DNA of 18,957 bases from Gammaproteobacteria bacterium (lineage in GTDB: Bacteria; Pseudomonadota; Gammaproteobacteria; DSM-16500). The number at the start of each line of letters is the position of its first letter. The stretch's first letter is position 1. This document shows, piece after piece, positions 1-7,084 of the stretch. The translations under genes were made by a program, and so were the position numbers. The stretch spans positions 1 through 18,957 of the forward strand of contig JABDEN010000031.1 of the NCBI GenBank assembly GCA_013287025.1, written 5' to 3'. The notes beneath the pieces were generated by a model. That model did no database searches. It was not told the DNA's origin and saw only the letters and a list, made by a program, of their open reading frames with translations.

Positions 1-104
1 ACATTTTATCTTTTAGCATTTAATGCAATTTGGAATTTTATGTTATGACAATGATTAAAAGTCTAAATGGTCCAAATGATTTTTTGCAGGATTCTAAATA
101 GCAG

Positions 105-167
105 TTAGCCCAATAGGGCTTACTGGGCGCTAAAGGATGGAAACTGCGTTTTGCCGCCAGTTTCCAT
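105..167. repeat. Structured, GC-richer non-coding segment with stacked inverted repeats
   Basis: I see no convincing gene in positions 1-252. Within it, 105-167 is clearly richer in G+C than its surroundings and holds nested inverted repeats: AGCCC (107-111) with GGGCT (116-120), enclosed by TTAGC (105-109) and GCTAA (129-133), followed by a perfect 10-bp repeat ATGGAAACTG (137-146) and CAGTTTCCAT (158-167) around an 11-nt loop. It could be a remnant of a mobile element end, a dispersed extragenic repeat or a structured RNA. The minus strand over 20-170 is open for some 50 codons but has no start or recognisable product, so I do not call a gene. Confidence 0.45.
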
Positions 168-252
168 TGAGCTGCGGGGGCGATCAAGCTAATTTTTCTT
201 CCTTTTGAACAAAAGATGTATTACTGCAAAAAACGCCTAATACACCTTTTTT

Positions 253-603
253 TTAAGAGCACGGTTTTTTCGAGTTAAGCTCATTAAGCTCTTCTTTCAT
301 TTTTTTAATATTTTCAAGAAGCTTTTCCGAAGGTTTAGATGAGGCCATATCAATGATTTCTTCCCTAGAAATTGGTCGCATACCATAACTATCATCCGTA
401 TCATTCATTATACTTATGTGGATTGTCTGACGATCCGCAGCAGTTATTTCTGCTTCAGTTAATCCTTTTAACCGTAGTTTTTCCTTTTCTATTTGATTTA
501 GACAATATTTTTTAATTATATTATCTTCCATTTCTTTAAGTGAATGTAAATATTTTTTATAATGCGGCTTGGGAACTTTAATACGATGAAACAACCTAAA
601 CAT
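253..603 (-). CDS. Small basic orphan protein (116 aa)
   Basis: I do not recognise this protein. The ATG is preceded by AGGA about 9 nt upstream (reading GGCAGGAATGCAAAA), which supports the start. The N-terminus is basic (MFRLFHRIKVPKPHYKKY), with no signal peptide or membrane segment. Residues about 18-50 and 84-110 are rich in Lys, Glu and Leu and should be helical; the second stretch looks like a short coiled coil. It ends in PCS, which is not a CaaX box. It lies 34 nt downstream of the P-loop gene that ends at 638, on the same strand, so the two are probably cotranscribed. Function is unknown; a role beside the P-loop protein is only a guess from position. Confidence 0.75.
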   Translation of the reverse strand: MFRLFHRIKVPKPHYKKYLHSLKEMEDNIIKKYCLNQIEKEKLRLKGLTEAEITAADRQTIHISIMNDTDDSYGMRPISREEIIDMASSKPSEKLLENIKKMKEELNELNSKKPCS

Positions 604-637
604 TTTTGCATTCCTGCCTAATTTATCAATAGTTTAT

Positions 638-1669
638 TTATAATAGAATGCATCTACTTTTTTCTTCCGAGACTTCTTCAATAATTCTATTTTTTTCATA
701 AAAATCTATAAAATTATTAATATCAGTGGAGCGAAAGTTTGCCATAGTTGCGATTTGATGAATAAAATCGAGTAATTTTTTGTTATCTTTTAGCATTTTT
801 TTTAATGGATTTTTATCTTGTTGTTTTGATAAATCATCCACCTTATTAGCAATAGCTAAAATAGTTTTTTGAAGAGCAGCATGGTATTCATCAAAGATTG
901 GAAATGAAAATGCAGCTTTAGGAATTGGTTTTAATGCTTCAATTTTTGGAGCAATAAGAGATTGATGAGATTCAATTAATGGATTATAGGTTACCACATT
1001 ATTTTCGTTGACAACTGTGACTAATGCTCTTGCAGTATCTCTACAAAATATCCCCCTTTCTTCTGCTTCAGCAAATTCTTTTACTAAGTGAATAAAATGT
1101 TTTGGTTTGTAATGATCACTTTTTTTAGTCATGACAAATAATAATGATTCTGAATATTGCTTGATATTAATAATTTTTTCTAATCCTTTAAAAAAACAAT
1201 CATAGAAAGAAGCAGAGCTATCCGGATTAGGCGAATGTAATAATATAATTCCTCGTATGCTATTAGCTTGCTGAATTGCAAGTTGGGTTAAAATTGATGA
1301 TGAAAGTGATTCTTCAAAAAAAGTCCTTCTGCATTGAAATCCAGCGCATTCTAAGTAATTAAATCCTTTTTCTGAAGAAATAGCCTCTGGACAAATTGTT
1401 TCAGATGAACAACCGTGACTTATTTTAATTTTTTCTTTAACACCTACTTTTGATTCAATATATTTACTACGCGTTCTTTCATCAATTTTTTCATGTAGAG
1501 GACATCCGGTCATATAATTAATAAAAGTACTTTTGCCGCTACCCGTCGTACCAATCACCAGGAAAATATCTTTTCCTTCCACTGATTGGTATTGTTTGGC
1601 TAATTTATCAAATGAATATTTCAAATGATTAAAATTAATGGAGTACTCACGCATTTCAGTTGAAAACAT
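638..1669 (-). CDS. P-loop GTPase-like protein with C-terminal CaaX box (CILL)
   Basis: This is a predicted nucleotide-binding protein of 343 aa. Residues 35-48 form a hydrophobic strand followed by a textbook Walker A motif, GTTGSGKST (40-48). After this the GTPase signature weakens: the position expected for DxxG reads ECAGF (107-111), and the expected [NT]KxD reads MTKKSD (180-185) after the strand SLLFVM. Nucleotide binding is therefore likely, while GTP specificity and hydrolysis are uncertain. The C-terminal third (about 255-335) is helical and charged. The last four residues are CILL, a CaaX box whose final Leu favours geranylgeranylation in eukaryotes. No signal peptide is present. 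The SD AAGGA lies 8 nt before the ATG. It is first in a pair with the 253-603 gene. Inference: a translocated effector with a Ras/Rab-like membrane anchor added by host prenyltransferase. Confidence 0.82.
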   Translation of the reverse strand: MFSTEMREYSINFNHLKYSFDKLAKQYQSVEGKDIFLVIGTTGSGKSTFINYMTGCPLHEKIDERTRSKYIESKVGVKEKIKISHGCSSETICPEAISSEKGFNYLECAGFQCRRTFFEESLSSSILTQLAIQQANSIRGIILLHSPNPDSSASFYDCFFKGLEKIINIKQYSESLLFVMTKKSDHYKPKHFIHLVKEFAEAEERGIFCRDTARALVTVVNENNVVTYNPLIESHQSLIAPKIEALKPIPKAAFSFPIFDEYHAALQKTILAIANKVDDLSKQQDKNPLKKMLKDNKKLLDFIHQIATMANFRSTDINNFIDFYEKNRIIEEVSEEKSRCILL

Positions 1670-1724
1670 TTAGTCTATCCTTAGTAAAATAACCATTTTA
1701 AGGTTACCGCGATTTAAATCAAGT

Positions 1725-1992
1725 TCATTTAACAAAACCATTCTTCTTTTGTTTTGTTAAGTGATGCAAATCAGGCTCCGATCGTGAACGTTTAAAAAAA
1801 TGCTGATGTCTTTCGCGAATGAGAGAGGCAGGTGTAGTGCAAGCTCGAATTTTGATACTTGAAGCGGATTCTGATGATTTTAATTCATGCGGTAATTCCC
1901 TTTCTTTTCTGTAGATTTTGTATTAAAAAATGATCTTTTGTTTCATGTTCTACTTCACCTGCCGCGTAAAGCCATTGCATGAACGCATGCAT
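1725..1992 (-). pseudogene. Frameshifted coding remnant, unknown product
   Basis: The 357 bases between the flanking genes hold two overlapping open stretches on the minus strand. One starts at an ATG (1992) and reads MHAFMQWLYAAGEVEHETKD onward until a stop at 1885-1887. The other has no start but is open for about 60 codons, through SSIKIRACTTPASL and RSRSEPDLHHLTK, to the stop at 1725-1727. They would join by one frame change in the purine run near 1893-1910. I read this as one decayed gene, possibly the 3' part of an effector-like orphan. The alternative is that the first frame is a genuine 35-aa peptide, but no Shine-Dalgarno sequence supports it. I do not recognise either sequence. Confidence 0.4.
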
Positions 1993-2026
1993 GTCATCAT
2001 TGATCCTGAAAAATTATTCCTTTTGG

Positions 2027-2233
2027 TTAAATCCAACGCAAACGACGAATGTAACTTTGCAAGGATTCACCAGTGTAAGCCATAAACAAACGATGAAAAT
2101 GGAAAGATGAAAAATTGGCAATCGCCGATAATTTTTCAAGTGACAATTCCTCATTCAAATGATGCTGAATATATACAAGTGTCTTCAGAATTCTTTTTTG
2201 GTAATTTTGATTAATTTCTAAAATTTTATTCAT
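2027..2233 (-). pseudogene. AraC-family DNA-binding domain, truncated after the first HTH
   Basis: The 68 residues match the start of an AraC/XylS-type regulator whose HTH domain is N-terminal, as in Rob-like/GyrI-domain proteins: a helix with VYIQHHLNEELSLEKLSAIA, then the HTH FSSFHFHRLFMAYTGESL and the linker helix SYIRRLR. The reading frame then ends in WI and a stop, so the second HTH and any effector-binding domain are absent. A full family member is usually well over 100 aa for the DNA-binding part alone. A TTG seven codons upstream would also keep the frame, but the ATG at 2233 is the natural start; neither has a good SD. Adjacent decayed DNA (1725-1992) supports gene decay. Probably non-functional, or at most a small single-HTH protein. 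Confidence 0.7.
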
Positions 2234-2358
2234 AAAGCAAATACTGCTCTTCAAATTTTAGCCAGCGCTTTAATTTAAAATGATTGATAATATCTTATAA
2301 TTAACAAACATATTTGAAAATGGTTGTATATATACTATAAAAAACAACTGCCATTTAT

Positions 2359-2808
2359 CTAATTATATATGCTGTATCTTACAATCGATGCTTTATGACT
2401 TGGACTGCTTGTTGTATATTTTGTTCCATCATTAAATATCTGGAAATCATCATATTCCCTCGCCTTACCTGGGAATTGGATAACCAAAGAACCACACGTA
2501 TAAAATGCATCCCGATCCATTGGTAAATTATTTTTTAAATCATAAATTAAACTAGAATGACCATGAATTCCAGTGCGATACCAAGTTATTGGTTGGCCGG
2601 TCAATTTACATTCTCCTTTTCTACTATTCCAATTTCCCATAACAACATCTATTTCCCCATCATTAATTGTATCATCACTGACATTTTGGACTGTCAAGGT
2701 ATGGATAATTGCAGGAGTATGCGACTCAATAAAAAAAGACTGAGCAAATGCAGAAAATGAAATTATTAATAATGTGCTTATTGAAATTATAATTTTAAAA
2801 AAATTCAT
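2359..2808 (-). CDS. Secreted/periplasmic orphan protein (149 aa)
   Basis: A clear Sec signal peptide opens the protein: MNFFK, a hydrophobic core IIISISTLLIISFSAFA, and a likely cleavage after AFA at about residue 22. The mature part is about 127 aa, looks beta-rich, and has two cysteines (in GECKL and FYTCGS) that could form a disulfide in the periplasm. No family is recognised; the pattern of hydrophobic strands ending in YSIYN resembles small exported beta-sandwich proteins. The start is well supported by AAGGA 8 nt upstream of the ATG. It stands alone, with 159 nt separating it from the upstream 97-aa gene, so it may have its own promoter. Function unknown. Confidence 0.78.
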   Translation of the reverse strand: MNFFKIIISISTLLIISFSAFAQSFFIESHTPAIIHTLTVQNVSDDTINDGEIDVVMGNWNSRKGECKLTGQPITWYRTGIHGHSSLIYDLKNNLPMDRDAFYTCGSLVIQFPGKAREYDDFQIFNDGTKYTTSSPSHKASIVRYSIYN

Positions 2809-2967
2809 GATTTAGTCCTTTGTATTTTATATTGTATAAATAATTTTATTCGCGATTCACTGCATTTACATCAGTTGAGAACAATAAAATTTAATGTCTT
2901 ACCTCTAACATATTCTACACTATTCAAAATTATACCTGGATAATATTTGCATTTTTATTTTTATATC

Positions 2968-3261
2968 TTAAGAAATTCTGCAAATATTATTATTGTTCCC
3001 CTCTAAGCAATAATCTTCATGCATTTCCAATTTATTAGTAAAAATAAAACCAACTTTTAAATTTGTATTTTTTAGTTTATTTGATTTTCCAAATTTTTTT
3101 TCAGCACCTGAACCTGACGTCATTTTTCTCCTCAAACTTCCATCTTCGTATTCAACCTCTAATATATAGGTATGATTAGCTTCTATAGGTGCCATTTCAG
3201 TATGATGATCATGGATATGAATAATTTTTACAGATTTAACAGGTTTTTGGTTGGTAAGCAT
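2968..3261 (-). CDS. Small CaaX-box protein (97 aa, CRIS), paralogue of the 8301-8636 gene
   Basis: An orphan protein of 97 aa whose last four residues are CRIS: Cys, any residue, aliphatic Ile, and Ser, which fits a farnesylation-type CaaX box (Arg in the a1 position is tolerated). Its core (residues about 10-55) aligns by eye with the 111-aa protein at 8301-8636. Shared features are a V/I-K-I-h strand, a Pro about 10-12 residues later, Y-h-L-E-h-E-h, a DGS turn (YEDGS here, MKDGS there), then Lys-rich sequence ending in KK before an aromatic residue. The start has a strong SD (AAGGAA, 7 nt). No signal peptide or membrane helix is present. Role unknown; host-lipidated small effector is the inference. 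Confidence 0.75.
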   Translation of the reverse strand: MLTNQKPVKSVKIIHIHDHHTEMAPIEANHTYILEVEYEDGSLRRKMTSGSGAEKKFGKSNKLKNTNLKVGFIFTNKLEMHEDYCLEGNNNNICRIS

Positions 3262-3489
3262 AGTTATTCCTTAATTAAATGTTCCTATAAAATTTTTTTA
3301 TGGTTACACAGTAATTCATTAACCAAAATAATTTGCTTGCCAAGAAAATGTGGCTGGGGAAATAAATGGTGAATGACTGGTATTCAATGTAAATATTTTA
3401 TCAAATTTTAATCGAATGATATATTTATTTTGTGTTTCAGGAGAATAATCATATCCATCGATGTTTTAATATAAACTTGTCGCGATATC

Positions 3490-4116
3490 TTACCGCATCA
3501 TACGCATCCTAGGCATATCCTCTGACACTTTGGGAGTCTGCGGTCGAGGAAAGTAAACAGATAAGGATAATATTAAAGCTCGATTCAATTCCGCATAATC
3601 GATTTCAGTATGTGCTGTATGATCAGCAATTATTTTATGGCTCTTTTTTGTATTTTCACGTGTTTTCCTTTGATCCATGATATATTGATTTTGTTGTTGT
3701 ACACTCATTGTTCTAAGTTCATTCACTCTTAATTGAATTTCATTAATGATAATGTTCTTAAATTCCGCTTTTGCTTCCATAAGCTTTTGTGATCTTGAAA
3801 TTTCTTTTTGCTCAGATGCAAAAGCGGGGATGCGTACCCAAGCACTAATCGATGATCTACCAACTTGCGTATCTGTACGTAAGTCGATGATTTTATCGGT
3901 CGCATAAATATCAAAACCATCGATAATTTCATGCAGACTTTCTAAGTCTTCTTTAAATTTATCGGGTTTAATTTCATCAGCTGAATCAGAATCAATTAAA
4001 GCATCAACGGAATCACAAAAATGTAGAATATCTTTTTGATCTTCAAAGGTAACACTTTTTATATTATCTTGAACAAGCTCTTTATATTCCTGTTCAAGCT
4101 TCGTTGAAAAAGGCAT
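3490..4116 (-). CDS. Orphan helical protein (208 aa)
   Basis: I do not recognise a family. The protein is mostly charged and predicted helical, with acidic stretches at about residues 36-60 (ALIDSDSADEIKPDKFKEDL) and a long amphipathic helix about 105-160. No signal peptide or membrane segment is seen. The C-terminus is unusual: a Pro-containing segment FPRPQTPK, then acidic residues, then a basic/Met tail RMRMMR. The ATG is preceded by GAGGGAA at good distance. It is separated by 153 nt from the next upstream gene on the same strand (4270-4896), which is also 208 aa long; I found no convincing alignment between them, so the equal length looks coincidental. Confidence 0.75.
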   Translation of the reverse strand: MPFSTKLEQEYKELVQDNIKSVTFEDQKDILHFCDSVDALIDSDSADEIKPDKFKEDLESLHEIIDGFDIYATDKIIDLRTDTQVGRSSISAWVRIPAFASEQKEISRSQKLMEAKAEFKNIIINEIQLRVNELRTMSVQQQNQYIMDQRKTRENTKKSHKIIADHTAHTEIDYAELNRALILSLSVYFPRPQTPKVSEDMPRMRMMR

Positions 4117-4269
4117 GACAATTCCCTCAATATACGTTTTTTATTTATTAATAAGTACAACTTAATTTTTTTGTGAACCTTAGTATAAAAAAACTAGCCA
4201 TGTTTTTAAAAATTATTTTTCTTAGTTCAACAGAGAAAAATCCGTCCTATTTTTCTTTTGTTCCTGTCC

Positions 4270-4896
4270 TTACTCCAATACACTCCTAGCTAACATTTCT
4301 AATCCATATTTTGGTATTGTCCTAGGAATGTCTTCCGTACGTTCGATAGATTTTAGTTTTAATATTAAATTTTGTCTTTCAGATAATTCAAACGTGACAA
4401 CAACTCTGGAGAAATCATGCAGACTATATGGATTACCTTTCTTCACAATCTCAGGCATTTCGCTCATAACAGAAGAAAAAATTTTTTTGATCAGCTCTGG
4501 AGTATGGCTGGCATGAATAGTAATTTGTTCGGTCTGATTATATTTATCAACTAAACATTTAATCACATGGGGTGTGGTACCAAGCTTGTGAGTCAATAAT
4601 TTGACAAGCACATCATCTTCATAAGTTGTTATTTTTTTGCGTTCAAGGTTATTTTCTCTTTTTGCTTTACGCAAGCGTTCGAGTTTTTCATTCATCTTCT
4701 GAATTGATTCAGAGAGCTCATGATCGATTATATTGATTTTATCAAGATATTTTAATTCTTCTGGGGTACATTTTAAAGGTTGAGAATCTATGATTTCATT
4801 AGTTGATATCTTTGTATTTAATTGCTCCTTCGAATGATTTTCCTCGTGATATTCGTGCAAATCTTCGAAGCGAAGTGAATCTATTCTGTTAAGCAT
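4270..4896 (-). CDS. Orphan protein with coiled-coil segment (208 aa)
   Basis: Unknown protein. Residues about 45-90 form a highly charged Leu/Lys/Glu helix (LSESIQKMNEKLERLRKAKR) likely to be a coiled coil. The C-terminal half is a mixed alpha/beta stretch (HVIKCLVDKYNQTEQITIHA; RVVVTFELSERQNLILKLKS), perhaps a small globular domain. No signal peptide, membrane segment or CaaX box. The start is supported by AAGGAAAGGAG directly upstream of the ATG. It is transcribed away from the 5100 gene, and the intergenic region contains the palindrome at 5003-5027, which could regulate this gene as well. Confidence 0.75.
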   Translation of the reverse strand: MLNRIDSLRFEDLHEYHEENHSKEQLNTKISTNEIIDSQPLKCTPEELKYLDKINIIDHELSESIQKMNEKLERLRKAKRENNLERKKITTYEDDVLVKLLTHKLGTTPHVIKCLVDKYNQTEQITIHASHTPELIKKIFSSVMSEMPEIVKKGNPYSLHDFSRVVVTFELSERQNLILKLKSIERTEDIPRTIPKYGLEMLARSVLE

Positions 4897-5002
4897 TAGC
4901 TCCTTTCCTTGTGTTATTTTTTAACACTGACTATCATTTTGATGTATAATGCATCGGTATATTCATAACTATCATTAAAATAGATCTTCTTATATTTTTT
5001 CT

Positions 5003-5027
5003 CAATACCGGAAAAAACCCGGTATTG
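5003..5027. promoter_or_regulatory. Perfect 9-bp inverted repeat, probable operator
   Basis: CAATACCGG (5003-5011), 7 nt, CCGGTATTG (5019-5027): a perfect palindrome with a GC core in very AT-rich DNA. It lies in the divergent region between the 4270-4896 gene (minus) and the 5100 gene (plus), centred 85 nt before the latter's ATG. A plausible -10 (TACTAT, 5066-5071) would put the palindrome centre about 60 nt upstream of transcription start, a place typical for activators. No transcript should end here, because the genes on both sides start here, so a terminator is unlikely. A near-identical site lies at 11927-11949. Confidence 0.6.
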
Positions 5028-5099
5028 TATCAAATTTTACAAACCTCTAAACTTTCTTCATTTTTTACTATAGAAATAATACGGTTGGAGAACCAATTA

Positions 5100-5555
5100 A
5101 TGGATTCAAGAAAGAAAATGGAAGATAAACCATCAAATGGTACGGAGAATACGCTAAGCGAACAGCCTGCCTTTATACAAGGTTGGGAAGGCTCTCTGCC
5201 CACAGAACCATTTCCTGCTGGAAGACCTCTCACTCAAGCAGAAAAAGATAAAGAAAAGAATATTAAATGGCATTATAATCCAACTAGAGATCAGTACTGG
5301 TATTTATCCGAAATTCCTCGTAATAAAAAATTATATGAAAAAGCAATAAATATCGACACATCTAAATCAGTTGTAAATCTTGTGGATTATAGCTCAGATG
5401 AGGAAGAGATCGCATCAGATGAACAGGTTAAGAAAAGTGAAAGCCCAAAAATTATGGGTAAAAAATCAATATTTTCAGCACCTACTAATTCTTTGTTAAC
5501 AGATGAATTATCCGCAAACATTAATTCATTAAATTCGAAAAGAAAACGATCTTGA
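5100..5555 (+). CDS. Orphan acidic/basic protein with SIM-like motif and NLS-like tail (151 aa)
   Basis: I choose the ATG at 5100 because GGAG sits 9 nt upstream; an in-frame TTG at 5025 would begin inside the palindrome and is unlikely. No family is recognised. The first 45 residues are Pro/Gly/Ser-rich and look disordered, followed by an aromatic segment (IKWHYNPTRDQYWYLSEIP, about 55-73). Residues 91-103, VVNLVDYSSDEEE, have the form of a eukaryotic SUMO-interacting motif: a hydrophobic core followed by serines and acidic residues. The C-terminus is KRKRS (147-151), like a monopartite nuclear localisation signal. It is 57 nt upstream of the serine hydrolase gene and may be cotranscribed with it. 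Nuclear targeting is inference only; low-complexity sequence can mimic such motifs. Confidence 0.72.
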   Translation: MDSRKKMEDKPSNGTENTLSEQPAFIQGWEGSLPTEPFPAGRPLTQAEKDKEKNIKWHYNPTRDQYWYLSEIPRNKKLYEKAINIDTSKSVVNLVDYSSDEEEIASDEQVKKSESPKIMGKKSIFSAPTNSLLTDELSANINSLNSKRKRS

Positions 5556-5612
5556 AATTTTTAAAGAGAGCAGTTTTCACCGAAATAATTTAAGCGTTCG
5601 CAGAGGTCAATA

Positions 5613-6995
5613 ATGTATAAATTAAAAAATATTTTCTTATTTATATTTTTAATTGGGGTTTTTATTTTTACGTCATCCATAGCAATGCCGATCGTTAAAT
5701 CACAAGCATCTACCTGGCAACAAGAAGAATATGTTGAAAAAGAAAAAATATTAAACGCATTTTGGCAAGAACGAATTATCCAATATAATAAAGGCAGTGT
5801 AGATGGTTTTAAAAATGTTATTATCAATACGAACTATCCAAAAGACTTAGAATGGGAGAATAAAATCGAAATCTTATTCCAGGATGCCATTAATCAAAAA
5901 ATTACATTTAATCTGTTTTTTGATACGTTAAAAAACATATCGCTCTCATATATCAGATCCATGAATCATGTTGAAAACCTACTACCTAATGATGAATTTA
6001 AAGATATAGAACCCAATATTAATAATAGCGATTTATCTGAGATTGAAGACTATGTCAAAAGTAAAAATATGTCAGTTTCATTGACATTGGGATCTGCTAA
6101 AGAAAAATTAATTACACCATATTTCTCTGAAAATTTATATGAATATCCATTTGCGATTCATTCCATTGGCAAGGTTTTTACTGGGGTATTAGCATTACTG
6201 TTGGTTGAAGATGGTATTATTTTAGAAGATGAACTCAATCAAATTGTTCAATTAGATGATGCAGTGAAACAACAATTACCTGAATTAGTAAGAGAACAAC
6301 TTCAGAAAGTTACTTTACATCAATTAATGACACACAAGGCAGGATTAGGTGATTACTTAGGTGCCTATATCGACGCGATTTCTCAGGGAAAAGTTCCCGA
6401 AATAAAACAAATTGACGATTTCTTACCATTTATTGAAGATAAGACATTTCCGATCGGGGAAGAACGATATAGTAACGCAGGATTATTATTGGTGGGTTTT
6501 GCTATTCAGCATGCTTATGAAAAAAAGTTTAATGAAAAAATAGATTATAATGACCTTTTACAAAAAAATATTATTCAGAAAGTAGGCATGACATCTTTTT
6601 CACCTTGGAAACCAACTAATGGAAGATATAATTTAAATGATAATATTGCACCTTTCATCGTTGGCAGTCCTGGTGGCGGTTATTGGATGACAGCAGAAGA
6701 TCTCGCTAAATTTGCGCAATGGATTTATCAAAAAGCAATGCAAGATGTTAAGTTTAAAGAGTTGCTCGAAAAATATGGCCAAGAATTTTATGATGCGGAT
6801 CGTGAAATCATTTCGCATGGGGGCGCTATTCCTTCGTCCAGTGGATTTCTTTCGGTATCATTAAAAACGGGAGCCACAATCGCGCTTTTATCAGATCAAC
6901 CTTCTGGAATGTCCTCGGATATGAATTTGATGATACAAGAACATTTGTTTTCGGAAAAAATCACGCATGACTATAAGTCTAATCTTGGAAATTAA
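5613..6995 (+). CDS. Exported serine hydrolase, class C beta-lactamase/DD-peptidase fold
   Basis: Residues 175-430 match the beta-lactamase-related serine hydrolase family (class C, D-Ala-D-Ala carboxypeptidase, esterase types). The catalytic tetrad SIGK (S184, K187) is followed by VFTG, then the conserved LMTHKAGLGDY, the YSN motif (Y286, N288), and HGG (H402-G404) in the place of the third KTG-like motif. The active site therefore looks complete. A hydrophobic N-terminus (residues 7-24) is a Sec signal or membrane anchor, so the enzyme acts in the periplasm or is exported. About 145 residues of helical sequence between signal and catalytic domain are extra compared with a plain class C enzyme. 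The ATG has AGAGG 7 nt upstream. Substrate cannot be told from sequence; antibiotic hydrolysis is not implied. Confidence 0.88.
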   Translation: MYKLKNIFLFIFLIGVFIFTSSIAMPIVKSQASTWQQEEYVEKEKILNAFWQERIIQYNKGSVDGFKNVIINTNYPKDLEWENKIEILFQDAINQKITFNLFFDTLKNISLSYIRSMNHVENLLPNDEFKDIEPNINNSDLSEIEDYVKSKNMSVSLTLGSAKEKLITPYFSENLYEYPFAIHSIGKVFTGVLALLLVEDGIILEDELNQIVQLDDAVKQQLPELVREQLQKVTLHQLMTHKAGLGDYLGAYIDAISQGKVPEIKQIDDFLPFIEDKTFPIGEERYSNAGLLLVGFAIQHAYEKKFNEKIDYNDLLQKNIIQKVGMTSFSPWKPTNGRYNLNDNIAPFIVGSPGGGYWMTAEDLAKFAQWIYQKAMQDVKFKELLEKYGQEFYDADREIISHGGAIPSSSGFLSVSLKTGATIALLSDQPSGMSSDMNLMIQEHLFSEKITHDYKSNLGN

Positions 6996-7003
6996 TTAAA
7001 ATT

Positions 7004-7024
7004 ACTATAAAAATAGTGTTTTTT
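7004..7024 (+). terminator. Rho-independent terminator of the serine hydrolase gene
   Basis: ACTAT (7004-7008), AAAA loop, ATAGT (7013-7017), then G and a run of six T (7019-7024), 8 nt after the stop codon of the serine hydrolase. The stem is short and AT-rich, so it would be a weak terminator. Confidence 0.5.
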
Positions 7025-7084
7025 ATATTTTACAAAAATAAAAATATAACAATAGTAAAAATTAGCAACTGCGCCACCACTGAA

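Noticed and set aside
253..262. PCS tail of the 116-aa protein as a prenylation signal
   Set aside because: The Cys is second from the end and followed by one residue, so it fits neither CaaX nor the CC/CxC types.
4158..4184. CTTAAT...CTTAGT as a PmrA-type tandem box
   Set aside because: The half sites are 18 nt apart, not about 11, and they face the wrong way for the adjacent minus-strand gene.
3490..4896. The two neighbouring 208-aa proteins as paralogues
   Set aside because: Equal length only; I could not find a shared motif by eye.
5003..5027. Palindrome as a rho-independent terminator
   Set aside because: Both flanking genes start here and point away, so no transcript would need ending, and no T-run follows the stem.
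5025..5099. TTG start giving a longer form of the 5100 gene product
   Set aside because: It would start inside the palindrome, has no SD, and the ATG at 5100 has GGAG at proper distance.
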